Shown: positions 1 through 12,777, counted from the stretch's first letter. The stretch is DNA of 64,000 nucleotides from Phoenix dactylifera (GCF_009389715.1 NC_052392.1:38993410-39057409), one strand, 5' to 3'. Numbers and translations: made by a program. Notes: generated by a model from the sequence alone, not told the origin.

Positions 1-2666
1 TTAGTCATTCTAGAGCAATGTATCCACTTAACAGGAAAAATATGCTTAGCGTTATCAGCAAAGGGGATACATTAGCTTGTTGAAATTGAAGAAATTCATA
101 AAGTCTCAGTTAATTTGACTATGTACACTGAAAAATTCATGCACAAACATGTTTCAGTGGATTATCTTTTTGCAGTTACAAATGCATTATTTACAGTGCT
201 TGTCATTTTGAAAGCCTTTTTGGAAAGTTACTTCTTATTATTGCTCATTCTTGACCAGTTATTGTAATTTGTTGTAAAAAGAAAACCATTTTTTTCTCAT
301 AATCAGGGCCTAAAAACTTGATTTTGGTTTTGGTCTTTCTGGATTTGTGTAGTTTTGTTGATTTGTCGTAGTTTTTAAGTTCCGGTCAAAAAACAAAAAT
401 AAAAAAGCATTTACAAAATAGAAGAAAGTTAACAGAAGCCAAGAAAAGTTAGTACATGTCATTTTGGATTTTTTTTTGGGTATCAAGGTTCTTTATTCAT
501 GCAGTTTTGATGATATTATTTTGAAGTTAATATTGCATATAAGTGAAACATAAAAGCATACTTGTAATTTGTAAATTGAATTTTTAACATGCCCATCTTC
601 AATTGTTTACGTATTCGGCTTTAGTTAGTTGGGCATTCATATATTTAGCAATTGTGAAGCTTTTTAGTGTCTTGTGTGTCCATTTTTTTCCTCCATTTCA
701 TAGTAGGACTCAAGGATATATTGGATTTGGGCATTTCTCTCTCACATTTTTGAGCTTAAGTTGCTATTCAATTAAATGCACGAAGTTATAGAATATCATA
801 ATCATATTGCAAGAAAAATACTATTCCTAGAAAAAAATACTATTCCTAGAAATTTTTTCTACTTAGCTGTTCACATTTCGTTTTCTAAAGTATTTTGAGG
901 TCTGACCTGCCAAGGGCCATAATTATTATCTTTTCCCTCTTTTAACTCAAGTAAAGGAGGGAAAGTCATTGAAAAATGATGCTCTATAGCCTATGTACCT
1001 AAAACGACAAAGAGATGATCCCAATATGATTGTGGACACCAAAGTGAAGCTCAAAGAAAAGCATCTTTGTTTGTTATGGTCTAGTTTTGTTCAGAACAAC
1101 TGTGAGTCAATAATGCTAAACAATTAGATGAAGTACACAAGTCGGAGTGACTCAGTTAATTCAACTGCAGGAACTCCATCTTAGTCATATAAAGAATACT
1201 GGTGCATCTAATACACAGACATGCACTCACTAAATTTCAATATTTAAGCACTGCATGCTGTGCTTTTAATTGTCGGTACATGAAATGACACATATGCCGT
1301 GCCTTTCTAGCTGAATAGTCCCATTAAAGCGAGACAGAAAAAAATGTAATGTTGTCGATGGGCACATGAAGATACAGAATAAATGCTTGATTCTTGTTTG
1401 TTTGACATACTGCTTTCAGTGGGTTCATGGTGCCAAAGTTGTCTATTTTAACCATGTTCTTTGAGTCATTTTGACTTTAATTCATTATTTGAATGTTTCT
1501 CTTCTGCCATTTCCTCGAACATATATTTTATATTTGCAATCTCTCTAATTAGTTACTGCTAACATTGTAACTATGAAGTAGAAAGGTCTTAGCATGCATA
1601 TGCAACACAAATAAGGTTTTCCGGTTGCAAGCATATTTTAGATATTTGAAAAGTAGAAAAGTAAAGATGGAATATAGAAAAAATAAGAAAAAATGTGCAG
1701 AGTAAGAATAATATTAGTTGAAATTTTAGGCTCCCATTTAAATGATGTCACTTTATTTACTTTAGCACTGAATTTCTGACAGTATTTTGATGTAATAAAA
1801 GAACCAAATAAGTGAAAATGGTTTCCTAAAACAAAACTTCGAACTTGTTTCATGCTTCCTGATCTAGTTTTGGTTAATTAGAGATTGCATTGATAGCACA
1901 TATTTTAATTTTTCCTCCCAACTTTACTTTTCATGTGCTGGTTTAGAGATTACCTCTATTATTTACTCTCCTGTAAATTTCACCTTACCAGTTGATAGGA
2001 AAAAAGCGGAAAAAAAGGGAAAGGTAGGAAAGCATACGGCATCTTTATCCAAAGAATCAAAAAACTGTAATCAAGGACAAATAGTCCATCAATTAAATTG
2101 CCACAACATATGATAAATTACCACAAGAAATTGGACCATGACAGGTAACTTAATTGTGCGCTGAATATGACAGGTAAGTTGCACTGGACAAAAAATTCAA
2201 GTCTTGGATTGGTATGCAATCTAGAACATGCCTTCTGATGCTGTCTATTACATTACCAAAGCTAAGTGCCATGCACACTCATATTTCATCAGTACTGGCA
2301 TTTTGAGATTATAATGCAAAATGACTGATCTTATAAACAGCAAATTTTGGTCTTTGACATCCTTTCCAATGCTTGACATTTTTCGTTTACATACCAATTC
2401 TTTGTTTCTTACTTGCTTTTGCAAGTTGATGGTAAGTTATCTAGGATGTTAAAATTGTATGGTCTCAGTCATGCAATTTTGCATTTCCATGTTGAAGCAG
2501 AGCCCACTCCTCTTTATCTCTTTTCCTCGAGCTTGCTAAATTCTGGAGTTTCCCTTACACTTCTTTGTTGATCATATGTTTTAGTTGTGTATATTATCTT
2601 GCTGATATTTGGGTGAAAGCCTAGGTTCCTTATGGTGTTCTGGAATGGACCTCTTTTCCTTTTCAG
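1..2666. other. Upstream intron (or flank) of the SDH6-like gene
   Basis: AT-rich DNA with no coding stretch that matches the missing N-terminal exons of the SDH6-like gene, so it is best read as intron. It contains the first copy (about 1939-2100) of an imperfect direct repeat whose second copy is at 2896-3064. Small open frames here have no recognisable content. Confidence 0.5.
1939..2100 (+). repeat. Imperfect direct repeat, copy 1 (copy 2 at 2896-3064)
   Basis: The copies share, in the same order, a GGTTTA..AGAGATT start, CTCCTGTAA.TTTCACCTTACC, a purine-rich middle (AAAGGGAAAGG.AGG), TAATCAAGGA.CAAATAGT and a CATCAATTAAATTG end. Copy 2 lies 3' of exon 2667-2769, so the pair flanks this exon. 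Either dispersed copies of one short element or an old local duplication would explain it. Confidence 0.7.
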
Positions 2667-5600
2667 TTGAAAGCTTTAAGGGAATCAAGGAAGTACGCAA
2701 TTGTTGGGGCGCTCCTTGGTGCAGCACATTTAGGAGGAGTTTCCTGGAAATATTCAAAGAGCCCACATGGTACTGCAGCTTTATTGCTCTCATACTTCTT
2801 CTATGGTTATTTTTGTCGTTCTGAATTATCAACTACTTAAAACTTCTAGTTAAAAGTATGGAAAGAAACACTAGGTCCCATTATAATAATTGTTCTGGTT
2901 TATATAGAGATTGCCTGTGTTACTTACCCTCCTGTAAGTTTCACCTTACCAATAAATAGAAGAAAAGTAACAAAGGGGAAAGGAAGGAGGGTATATGATA
3001 GCTGTTTTAGCTAAAATTACATAAAATTTCTAATCAAGGAGCAAATAGTGCATCAATTAAATTGTTGGTGTGGAATTTCTACTAAACAGATTAATTTGTT
3101 ACTTAATAAATTTATGCTTTCATTTCTTTAAGTTTGCTGTATTCTTAGTAAACCCTAACCCTGGAGTTGAATTCGCTAGCCATATACTTTCTCAGGTACG
3201 AAATCGGTGGTAACATTCTAGGCTCTTAAGCCTTGCAAAAGTTGGCTAAACTTCACATGAATCTTAGGCCCCGTTTGGCATGGTTGTAGATAATAGAGCT
3301 TTTGTCTATAGGATGGTTCACTATACTAGCTTGAACTGGGCGGTATTGGCTATCGTGCCATATCTGTTCAGTACCGGTATCCGATACAAGAGGTGTACCG
3401 ATGCTCGGTATGCTGGAAAATACCGTACCGTACTGACACAGTGCTAGCGTGGCACCGGTACAGGGTCTGGTACCGAGACGGCGAATTTTGGTCTATAAAG
3501 CTTTGGACAGTAGAGCTTTTACTGGTAGTGTTTTTAATAAAAAGCTTTTTGTTGTCTAGTAACTACATTTCTGAATTGTAGTTGAACTTCAACATTTGTT
3601 TGGTAACCAAACTAAGAAAGTGCCTTTAATATTAGAAAATGATAATAAAGGATATTATATAGTATTTTCAATTATCTAACTATATGTATTATAAAGTGCC
3701 TTCCTCCCTCTCTTTCTCTCTTGCTTAGGTTAGGGTTAGGGTTTTCGTCAGCCCTCCTCCCCTCTCTCCATCCCTCTTTCTCTCTCACTTAGGTTAGGGT
3801 TAGGGTTTCCGTCGACACTTCTATTTCCTCTCTCCTTCTCTCTCTCTCCCCCTTCCCTCTCCAACTCTGCCAATTTGGGTATGCCTCGGAACGTTATGGT
3901 ATGGACCCATGTTGTGCTGAGCTGGGCGCCGGCTTGTATGCCCTTCAATACCAGTTTAGACCTTGCCCTAGATAATATTGACTTATCTTTTGTTCCAAAT
4001 CGACATTAAAAATCTTAAGCACTCATGGTCAAAAAAGCCATCAATGCTCTTCTTTCTGCAATATTTGCAATTTCATTTTCTATGGATCGCTAGAATATCC
4101 ATAATACCTCCCATACGTTTTTCGAAGCCCCTCTAGTTCTAGGGGCATTGGATTATGTAGTGGAAGACCTTCATAATGGATCATTAATCTCCCCTGAATC
4201 AAGATGTTTGTCCAATGCTTGACAATTTCATTCCATTTTAGTTGGGTGACCAAGTGATCTAGTTGGGACTTGGTTAGTTATCATATATGAGTAATTTTAG
4301 AATGCCATTTGGTGTTTGAAATGCATGTTTTGTAGGGAACTGCTATTTAATTGCATGCCTTGCACAGAAGTACATAAAGATGAGATGGTCTAATGATAGT
4401 TGAAGATGTTGCCAACAAAGTGGAAGCTAACCTTGGAACTCATTAGAGCTATTTGACAAATTGTGGATTGGTGCACTTGTAAAAAGCACACTTATTCCCT
4501 TTTCTCATTTAATTTGGTACCATTCGATATATGTCATTTAAACCATCTTCATCTAGAGTTGCGGGATCTCCTTGGGTTTCACAAGCATCATAGTTAGGAG
4601 TCATCACTTGGGTGCTTGGGCAACCATTTAGGCAACAGATGGGTGTTAGAACATGCATGAGACCATTCTTTGGACTTCCATGCCCTAGATGTATGCATGC
4701 ATTTATGTGTATGCAATCTATTGTACACTTAGTGTAGATTCATAGACAAAAGGATTCGCTTATTCTAACAATTTCCTAAAAATTACACTTGGATGCTAGT
4801 GGATTGGGGCGCATTAGGTCGAACCCTTCAAGAAAAAATCACATTAGATATACAAACAGTAATAATGACCTGAATTAGAATGATGAGCTATTGACCTCGA
4901 AATAAAGTGTGGAGATATTGACTGGAAAGGGTCTTTCAATCAAAACCTAAATTGGAACTAGCCTCCATCTAGAAAATGAGCTCGGCCAAGCCGAGTGATA
5001 AGGTTCGTAGGCTTCTTGGTTCATTATATAAAAGGCTGTAATTGAGCTCAAGACGAGTTTGAAGATTGTTCTACTTTGGCTATTTGTCATGTCAACTGAG
5101 CTCGAACAATTTGCCTATTGAGCTGAGATACTGTTCATTTTTGCAAACCAAAGGTGCTTGAACTCAGCTCATTTATGAGTCAAATGCCTAGAAAATGCTC
5201 TAGCTCAGTTTGGTTTCTAGCAGATTCAATCTCCAATGAGCCTGTTTCATGGCCGAGTCTGAACTGTTCATGAACTGCTTGGTCTTCGGTCTTAGCACTA
5301 AGAAGGGTAATTGTTAGACCCGTTCTCAGGCCGAGCGGCTTGCCTAGCCTGCTTGAGCCCAAAGCCTTTTGGGTGGGCTCGATTTGAAGGTTTTAGGCCT
5401 GCCGGGCCGGGCTTGGACAATAGACCTGTTTAATAAAAAGATTGGTCTCAAGCTTTGGGATAAAAGTCCGGCCAAAGCCTGGCCTATCCCATTTTTTTTT
5501 CTTGTGTTATTTGTTTATTTTTGATGTGTTTGTAGACTTAATTGATAATTGTTGTTGATATGTCAACTTAATGGGATAACAGAATTGTTGTAGATTGTTG

Positions 5601-8600
5601 GCAATATTTAATTGTTCATATTTAGCTTTTTAAAATATTTTTATTAAAAATGGTTATGAAGTCTGAGGCCCTACTCGAACCTCGAGGCCCGAGTAAGAGT
5701 TGGGCTTCGGCCTAGAAGGTAGGCCTGAAGGCTGCGCTGGTCCTAGACCTAAGAAAATTGTGTTGACCTTTGGGCAAAGCCTGACCGGAGTGCAGCACAT
5801 AAACAGGTCTAGTAATCATATACTATATTTTGTATGAGGTGTGTGATGCCTAAACACAATGCAATATGACATATAAGCTACATAAGTATGGATCAGGATC
5901 AAAGTCTGTTTCAACTTTTAACAGGAACTCCTCTGTTCTGATCAATTATATGATGACTTCTCCACGGTAATGCTGAACATAAGCATTTGAAGATAAACCT
6001 TTTTGTTTAAGCTTGTAAGACCAATGAACTAAAAAGTTTTGTAAATATATGGAAGAATATTAATCTTTTTGGAAAAGAAAAATATGGAATAATATTTTAT
6101 TTCCTATCTCAGGTTAATGTAAACATTATTAGTTATGGTAACCATAACCAACAATTCTTATCACATCTATATCAGTTGGCTAAAAGAAGACATCACTGAT
6201 TATTCCTATTAGAGCTACTTGCTCAACATCAATCTTCCCAAGTCCTTCCTGATAACTGTTATTCACGGTCAACAGTCTTCTGTGTTTTCTGGCTCTTAAA
6301 TGAAATCCAGGCCATGTGTTTTACCAGGGCCTTGGATCTTTGTTACACTTGTTCATTGGACATCAGTCAATTCCCAACCACATTGTTGATTGCTGAAACT
6401 TCTATGCCGCTTTTGATGAACTAAATTCTTGTAGTGGTATTTGCTATATCTTATTAAGGTACAAAGGCTTTGAAAGAATGTTTCTTTTGCAGTGATATGG
6501 GGAAATTTTTTTGACAGTAGTGAAACAGAAGACAACAAACTTGTATTTCTTTCTTTTCTCTTCCCCTTCCTCTTCTTCTTCTTCTTCTTCTAAATGGTGA
6601 AATACACTTTTCAAGCAAGATTTTTGTCTACTGGGAATAGTGATTACCTTCTATTCCATAACAGTCCTATAAATTATAAAGTATTTTTTTACAATAAAAA
6701 GATACTGCATAATTCCTATTTTTACTCTTTAATGATTATTGCAGGTTTTGTTTTGGCTACCGGATTCGGAGCCCTCTGTGGTGGTGTCCTTGGATCTGAA
6801 GTTGCAGAACACTGGAAGCAGCTCTACAAGATTGATAAGCAGGGTGCGAATCTTAGGTTTCTCTACTGGTGGGAGGACAAAACAGTAGGTCAGTGGTCTC
6901 AGCTGGTTTATGTATACTGATTTTTTTGCTTTGCTCAAGCCTTTTACCAATAAGCGGTATTCCATTTATATGTGGTTGCTTCAAGATATGATCTACTAAA
7001 AACTGCGAGTTTTATATCCTTAAAACCAAACCTAATAACAACCCTCTTAGTTGGATTCAAATTCCATAATTTTTCAAATGTCAATTGGGGAGGTAGGATG
7101 CCACCTTATTGGTCTCACAACAAATTTAAACTCAAAACCAGAAGATAGGACTGTGAATTGATCCAAGATGCTTGAGCTTGGCTCAGTTGCAGCTCGAATT
7201 ATGCTTGAATCTCGATTTAAATATAATTCAACTAAGCTCATATCCAGTTCACAGGCTCGAGACTATTTTCAAGCTGAGCCCAAAGTCACCCGGCTCTATA
7301 TTTGGACCAGCTTCATTAGGCTAGTTAAATTATTGTATTTTACTGAGTGATAATGTATTTCACAATATATTTAATACTTTTTAGATTTATGTTTTATGCT
7401 TAAATGTTAATTATTTCTAGATTTAATTGCTTGAATTGGTAAAACTTTAATTCACTATTGAACTGATCTTGACCCACTAGTTGAACCGGTGACCCATGAC
7501 CTAGTTCCTTTCCAGTTCAGTCGATGGTCCTGGTTTGAGATCATTTCAATGCACATCACAATCAGGAGCACGGGCCACGGGTGTTTGTGGAGGGAGGAAG
7601 AGATTGGTGGTGGTGGTGGTGGTGGTGGTGGTGGGGGGGGGGGGGGATGATGAGAGTTAGAGAGAGTGCGAGTGAGAAGGATTGCTGGTCATTTGGCTGG
7701 AGGCCAAGCATGAGGTGGCTGGGAGAACTGGAGGGACCAAGGGGTTGAGAAAGAGGGAGAGTGGAGAAGAATGGTACTGGTTATTTGCTGTCTTCTGGTT
7801 ATGATGGAGGGGAAAAGAGCTGAATATTGAATTGAATGAGCCCTAGCCCCAATTTCCCAAGTTGGAACCATTAAAAAATAGGATAAAAACCAGATAGTTC
7901 ACTCAAAATTGGAGCAGTTTGAATGAATTGCTGGCTAAACTGGTGGTCCTTACTATCTTGAGATAGTGGCGCATTTGTACGCTTAACAAATATGTGCATT
8001 TAGGTTTAAAAATACTTGTCACATAAACAATTATATGCCTTAATGTAGAAAAAATAATATGTCCAACACTGCTTAAACACACAGCTAGAGGGTACCTGCT
8101 GGAGTCAAAGGTGGGATGCCCAACAATTTTAAAGCTGGTCATGCTTGCAGAGAAATAAAAGTGCCTTGTACGAGGACAGTAAAGTGTGCTGTTTCTGCAA
8201 ATTTCCTAGGAACAGATGTTTGCTCTCTCTCTCTCTCTCAGCCTTCCTTTTTTTTTTTGGTATTTTCTTCTCTATTTTGCGATTTCTATATGCTTGCTGT
8301 CATGGGAAGTTTTATATTGATGCAGTTCCCTGGAGTCAGCAAGCACTGGTTATGATCTGCTAAGGGTCCCTCTAGTTTGCAAACCCCAAGTTGGTGGGTG
8401 ATACCATTCTGGTACATTTTCGCCACTTTGACAGGGAATTGGATCCCACCCACTTTCCCTTTGTCATGAGGTATTTTGTTACACTAAGGTTTGTCGGATA
8501 GGTTGTACCTCAAAACTTTATGACCTTTAATGGTCCCAACCCTAGAGAAGGATAATACAAGGCTTTCTGTTCTTTAATTTTTGCAATTGACCATGTGTTG

Positions 8601-8894
8601 TGCCCTTTAGGTGTTCTGGTCAGTGAATTTTCCCCTTTGCTTTTACCTGATTTGTTAGTCTTTTTCAATTATGCTACATGAGATAATCAGCCTGTTCTTC
8701 CTAAAGTAATTGTCTTATAAATCCTGGGTTTACCGATGGTCATCCATGTATTCTTCTAGTGCTTTTCTCGTTATTGAGTCTTTATGCTCTTCTGACAGGG
8801 AACCGGAGAAATTGATACTTGCCTTCGGTGCTTGGTTCGTGCTTTCGGATCCGACGACCAAAGTGAAGCGTTGATTGCACTTGTAATGAAATAA
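2667..8894 (+). CDS. SDH6: Succinate dehydrogenase subunit 6-like protein, 3' part (5' exons off the window)
   Basis: Three exons are proposed: 2667-2769, 6745-6884 and 8799-8894. Exon 1 follows TTTTCAG and ends CAT-G before GTACTG. Exon 2 resumes in phase 1 after TTGCAG, giving ...WKYSKSPHG-FVLATGFGALCGG. The region RKYAIVGALLGAAHLGG through AEHWKQLYKIDKQGANLRF and LYWWEDK resembles, from memory, the C-terminal half of plant SDH6, a small plant-specific subunit of mitochondrial complex II. It has two glycine-rich hydrophobic stretches (IVGALLGAAHLGGVSW and FVLATGFGALCGGVLG) consistent with inner-membrane helices. The N-terminal half (HWxGYKEFWxERF type) was not found in 1-2666 and presumably lies upstream. 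The third exon is less certain: with a GTAGGT donor at 6885 and acceptor TGACAG it adds 31 residues (GTGEIDTCLRCLVRAF...) and ends TAA at 8892-8894, 38 bases before an AATAAA. Without that splice the protein stops at about 6918. Family call likely; last exon tentative. Confidence 0.68.
2896..3064 (+). repeat. Imperfect direct repeat, copy 2
   Basis: Second copy of the repeat described at 1939-2100, in direct orientation and with small indels. It lies in the intron between the first two visible SDH6-like exons. Confidence 0.7.
3267..3670. mobile_element. Degenerate TIR element, same family as 22147-22942, split by a GTACC-rich insertion
   Basis: It begins GGCCCCGTTTGGCA and continues with AATAGAGCTTTT, AAAAAGCTTTTTGTTGTCTAGTAACTACATTTCTGAA and GTTTGGTAACCAAACTA... 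pieces. The same succession, slightly diverged, is read on the reverse strand from 22935 down to about 22780 (GGCCCTATTTGGCAGA, AATAGAGCTTTT, AAAAAGCTACTTACTG, TAGTAACTACATTTCT). The far end and its inverted repeat are missing. The copy is interrupted at 3311-3485 by sequence rich in GTACCG and GGTACC. That insert is bracketed by tttgtctata (3301-3310) and tttggtctata (3486-3496), which look like target-site duplications. Confidence 0.6.
3311..3485. repeat. GTACCGG-rich dispersed repeat inserted in a TIR element
   Basis: Dense in short palindromes GTACC, GGTAC and CCGGTAC. Related text occurs at 36770-36965 and, with a GA-rich arm, at 3700-3965 and 45950-46180. No coding capacity is visible. 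Confidence 0.55.
3700..3965. repeat. CT-rich repeat with telomere-like motifs
   Basis: A CT-rich stretch contains two near-identical blocks of about 80 bp, each ending GGTTAGGGTTAGGGTTT. It then changes to a GTATGG/GGCGCCGG part. On the reverse strand the order (ACTGGTAT..., CAGCACAA..ATGG, then GA-rich) matches the order at 45960-46120, so both look like members of one dispersed family. The TTAGGG runs are short and not a telomere array (plant repeat TTTAGGG). Confidence 0.5.
6885..8798. other. Proposed last intron of the SDH6-like gene
   Basis: It contains AGCTCG-rich text at about 7168-7310, a (GGT)n run at about 7605-7632 followed directly by 14 G at 7633-7646, and a short CT run near 8223-8240. 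It is only an intron if the third exon (8799-8894) is real; otherwise it is 3' flank. Confidence 0.4.
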
Positions 8895-10327
8895 AAAAAA
8901 AAGAAAACCCTGCTTTTTTCTTTAGTCGCCCGAATAAAATAGCATGCTGTGATGATGACAAAATCCTAAGAAACCATATATTTTTGACGCCTTGAAGTTT
9001 TATTCTTCATCATGCTGGGTAAAGCTGGTCTTGTCTCCAAAAAAGCTGACGTTAATTTTTGCCCAATAGGTTTAAAGTTTTATGCTGCAGGACGGACGTG
9101 AGGGCTTTTACATTGATACCCTTTTTTAAGCTGGTGCCACATGAGGCTATTAAGACTCGCTATGTATTTGTTTGCTTGACGTGGTGAACAAGTATCATTG
9201 AGAGATCCTAGAGATTATTAAATTTTACAGCCTTCGGAAGGAGAATTAGAAGAATTTTGCACTTGATGACTGAACAGTCCGATGAAAGTTTTGCTATTCC
9301 GTTTGAGGGTGCGCGAGTTGTATAAAATATTAAGACCTGAGCGATTTTTTGCTACAATAATTGCGAGAGGTGACGACGCGAGCTGTATTTATTTCACACG
9401 CTTTAGTAGACCTATGAATCATTGTGTAGGCTAATGCCTAATAGTGGCAAGCCTTAAAAGACCTAGGAATTTTTTCCTTCTGTTTTTTAAGCGACTAGAG
9501 GGGCTAATCCCACCTTTCAACCTTAAATTCTCCCCACTCATGGGAGTGTACGGTGGTGATACCATTTGTGTAAGTACTTTGGAGAGTTGGACAGCATTTC
9601 CTTTCTTTGATTTGAAGGGATTGCTCTTTCAAAACTTTTTTTTATTTTTTTCATTGTGAAGCAGTAGGAACTAACCACTTGGAGTTTATTATTAGATAAA
9701 TAAGTATTACAGAAATGTGTACAGGGGTTCATTTACTACTCTTTCAAAACTTCTGCACAAGGATTTAGGGCAGGCGTACGTTCGGTCATATATTCGTTGC
9801 ACATAGGGAAGGTATGGGGAGTAGGGTTGAGGATTTCAATTGGCAGCTTCTAGTTAGCTCCTCTCGATAAATCCTGGGACGTTGGACTGCGTGAATGGTA
9901 TTGTATTGTGGGCGGGCTCATGATTTTGAATAAGCTCTTCAAGGGTGCAGCTGGTCTTAGTTTCATTTTTTGAGAACACCATCATCAGAGTCTCAATTCT
10001 AGTCATTCAAGCAATTTAATCCAACACCAGAAATACAAAACAAACATATACAATAACAAGAACTAAATGCTTACAGAAAACAAGTTCAACAATTACTTAA
10101 ACTTCAAAGCAATAGATTGGATAATACGGACCCACGGAAAGACATCAAACCTTCTCTTAAAACCACAGAAAGACATCAAACCCTCTCAAGAGTCACTAGG
10201 ACCGGACAGACTGCAATAACTCTCCAAAAGCCATAACAATATTAACAGATGCTGAAATGGACGCTTAAGGGGATCATTGCGACTTCATACAAATTGGAGG
10301 CATTCACACCCTAAACAAATTCTTTGG
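8895..10327. other. Intergenic region between convergent genes
   Basis: It holds an AATAAA at 8933-8938 that could end the SDH6-like transcript. The rest separates the + strand SDH6-like gene from the - strand AGL12-type gene. No coding region or repeat was recognised. Confidence 0.4.
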
Positions 10328-12742
10328 TCACAACGTTCGTCCAACCATATTGTCCTCAGTAGGACTAGCCCATGCTGAGCTCGTAAAACGGGAATAGTCA
10401 TTCTGTATGGTTAGTGGATATGGGATGTCATCCATGGCTGTGGCTACGTTAAAATACCCATTTTGATGTACCACCATTGGGGAGGCATCAAAATGCCCAT
10501 TTTGCTGTACAAGCATTGGAGCTACATCAAAATGCCCATTTTGCTCCACTATCTGCACCATACAAAATAAAATAAATAAACAGAAGGACAAACGAACACA
10601 CAAAGAAACAACCAAATGGATAATAAAAAACAAATTCCATTCAGAAGGAATCATCTTAAGCAACAGGCAATGATGATTTCAAGATTTGTGGTATATTTTC
10701 TTGGAAAAATTCCTTAGCAGCTGTTGGTATGCCCTCCTACGCAGCGAATCAATTATTCGAAACAATTGCTATAATTTTCATGACTATATATTCTGACTGT
10801 TACTTTTGATGGAAGATATTTGTGTAAGTCAAAAAAAACTTCTACTCCTACCCAACAACATAAGGAAATCTTTTACTTTCGGGAAAATATAACTGAGGTA
10901 GATGTATTACTACCTTATTTTTAAGGGACTGGATTTCCTGGAACATGATCTGCATCTGTTCATGAGAAATTTAATTAGAGACATGTCAGTTTAAGCTAAG
11001 ATATATATATCAAAAACTTTGTGAATTGAGTTCCCAACCTTTGTGGCACGTATGTGATACGTCCATATTTCGAGATGCCTTTCCAAGGCATGCAGCTCCT
11101 CCAGTGTCATATTTTCAGAGGCTCCATCTCCATACATGCACCTGTCACCCAAATTCTTTGAACTCATGCACACCCTTTGTCATCGAGTTAAGATCGTTTG
11201 AGTTACTTTTTACATTTGTCTATTTGTTTGCAAGAGAGCTGTGGAGGTTTTTGGTGTTGAGGCAGGTATAAGTAAGAACAGAAACTACATTCAAGCATGC
11301 AACCACAACAGGTTGTGACACCTGATCAAGCTCTTGATAGAATTTATTGAAAAATAATTAAAGGTTCATTCAACCATCCACTAAGCTAGGAGAAGGCTTA
11401 GTAGTTATTAAAATTATAGTGGATATATAGTTATTTTGCACCTTGTGTAATTACTAATTGTTACTTGGTCACAAAATCTAATTCAATCTCCATATTCATC
11501 ATTACATGCTGGAAGGAGGTAATAAATTATGAGTTGGATCCTTTGTCCACTAGCTGCATGCATGCCCTAGTAGAAATGCCATGGTTGTGGTAATTTCTTA
11601 CAACTAATGCTGTAGAGAATTTGCAAGCACTCTTCAAATCTTGGGGTTTATTCTGGAGGCAATTGACCTAAGTAAGTCTAATTGATGGTGCTCCCACTGT
11701 AATTCGTTAAAAAATAATGAAGAAAGTATTCTTAGTAAAAATAAATAATTTCATTTTGTAAAAAACACATCTTTTGAGATATCAATAAAATTGCACAATG
11801 AGCTAGATAAATTATATACCAAGCCAAATGGATACATAGGAAGGGCCCCATTTTTTTTTTCTACTGTACATGTTGGGCGAGTGATAACAAAGTCACCTAC
11901 TTGTTACCATGATCTACCATAATTTGGGCTAAGTAGTGATATTTAGGAAAGAAAAATTAATGCTCTCTGAACCCCTTGGTATAGGTTGTCCTAAATTTTT
12001 GGGAACCAGGCTAAAATAGGCAATAAGGCCCCTCGTGAACCATCTACCTATGTGTATGGTGTACAAATGATGAGTTTGGTGCTCATTCGAGGTAAGCTAA
12101 GGGTGCGTGGAGGGGTACTCTTTTGAAAAATTATACATGATAATAAAAATTATGAAAGGACTTTCCAATGAAGGCGCCAAAAATGACTAAAATATGAAAA
12201 AAAAAAGGAGGAGACTTGACGGTGGGTTTCTATTCTGTCTCATTTAAGCCTAAATTGTCCAAAGCTATTTAGAGGTACACCTAGGGTCTGGTGGTGGAAT
12301 TTGGGGCTATCCTTATTAAAATGGATTGCCCTAATGCATTAAGGATGGTGCTGCAAGTGGAGATGGAAAAAATAGACCCATTACTTGTAACAGTTTCATG
12401 TTCTCTTCCTTAAGAATTTTTCATTCTTTATCATGTTATGTTCATCGTTCTGGTACCTCTCATATATATATGTTTGCATATAAATGCCCACAGGCTGCAT
12501 GTTCTATGGCTAGAATTGGATCATTTGGTCATTTTGGTGATTCTTCTCTTAATGGTGGGATTGATCCCTTGTCATTATAGTGAAAATTTTAGTGGTGCTT
12601 TGAAGGATATCTTCTTATAATATCTATTGCAGATTAAAGCCAACTTTCTGTTAACCAACCAGTATGATTACATTTCATTTTAAGAGGACAATAAGCTAAT
12701 AAAACACATGATATACATGTAATTGATTTTTATTTTCATTTT

Positions 12743-12777
<35 letters not shown>

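Larger units (their letters stand above)
2770..6744. other. Large intron of the SDH6-like gene with repeat insertions
   Basis: Besides the repeats at 2896-3064, 3267-3670 and 3700-3965, it holds AGCTCG/GAGCTC-rich text (about 4975-5180) and GGCCTG/GGCCCG-rich text (about 5390-5420 and 5660-5800). Such short GC palindromes in AT-rich DNA usually mark old non-autonomous DNA transposons. No exon was seen. Confidence 0.5.

Noticed and set aside
3725..3820. TTAGGG repeats resembling a telomere
   Set aside because: Only two short GGTTAGGGTTAGGG runs in a CT-rich dispersed repeat; plant telomeres are long TTTAGGG arrays.
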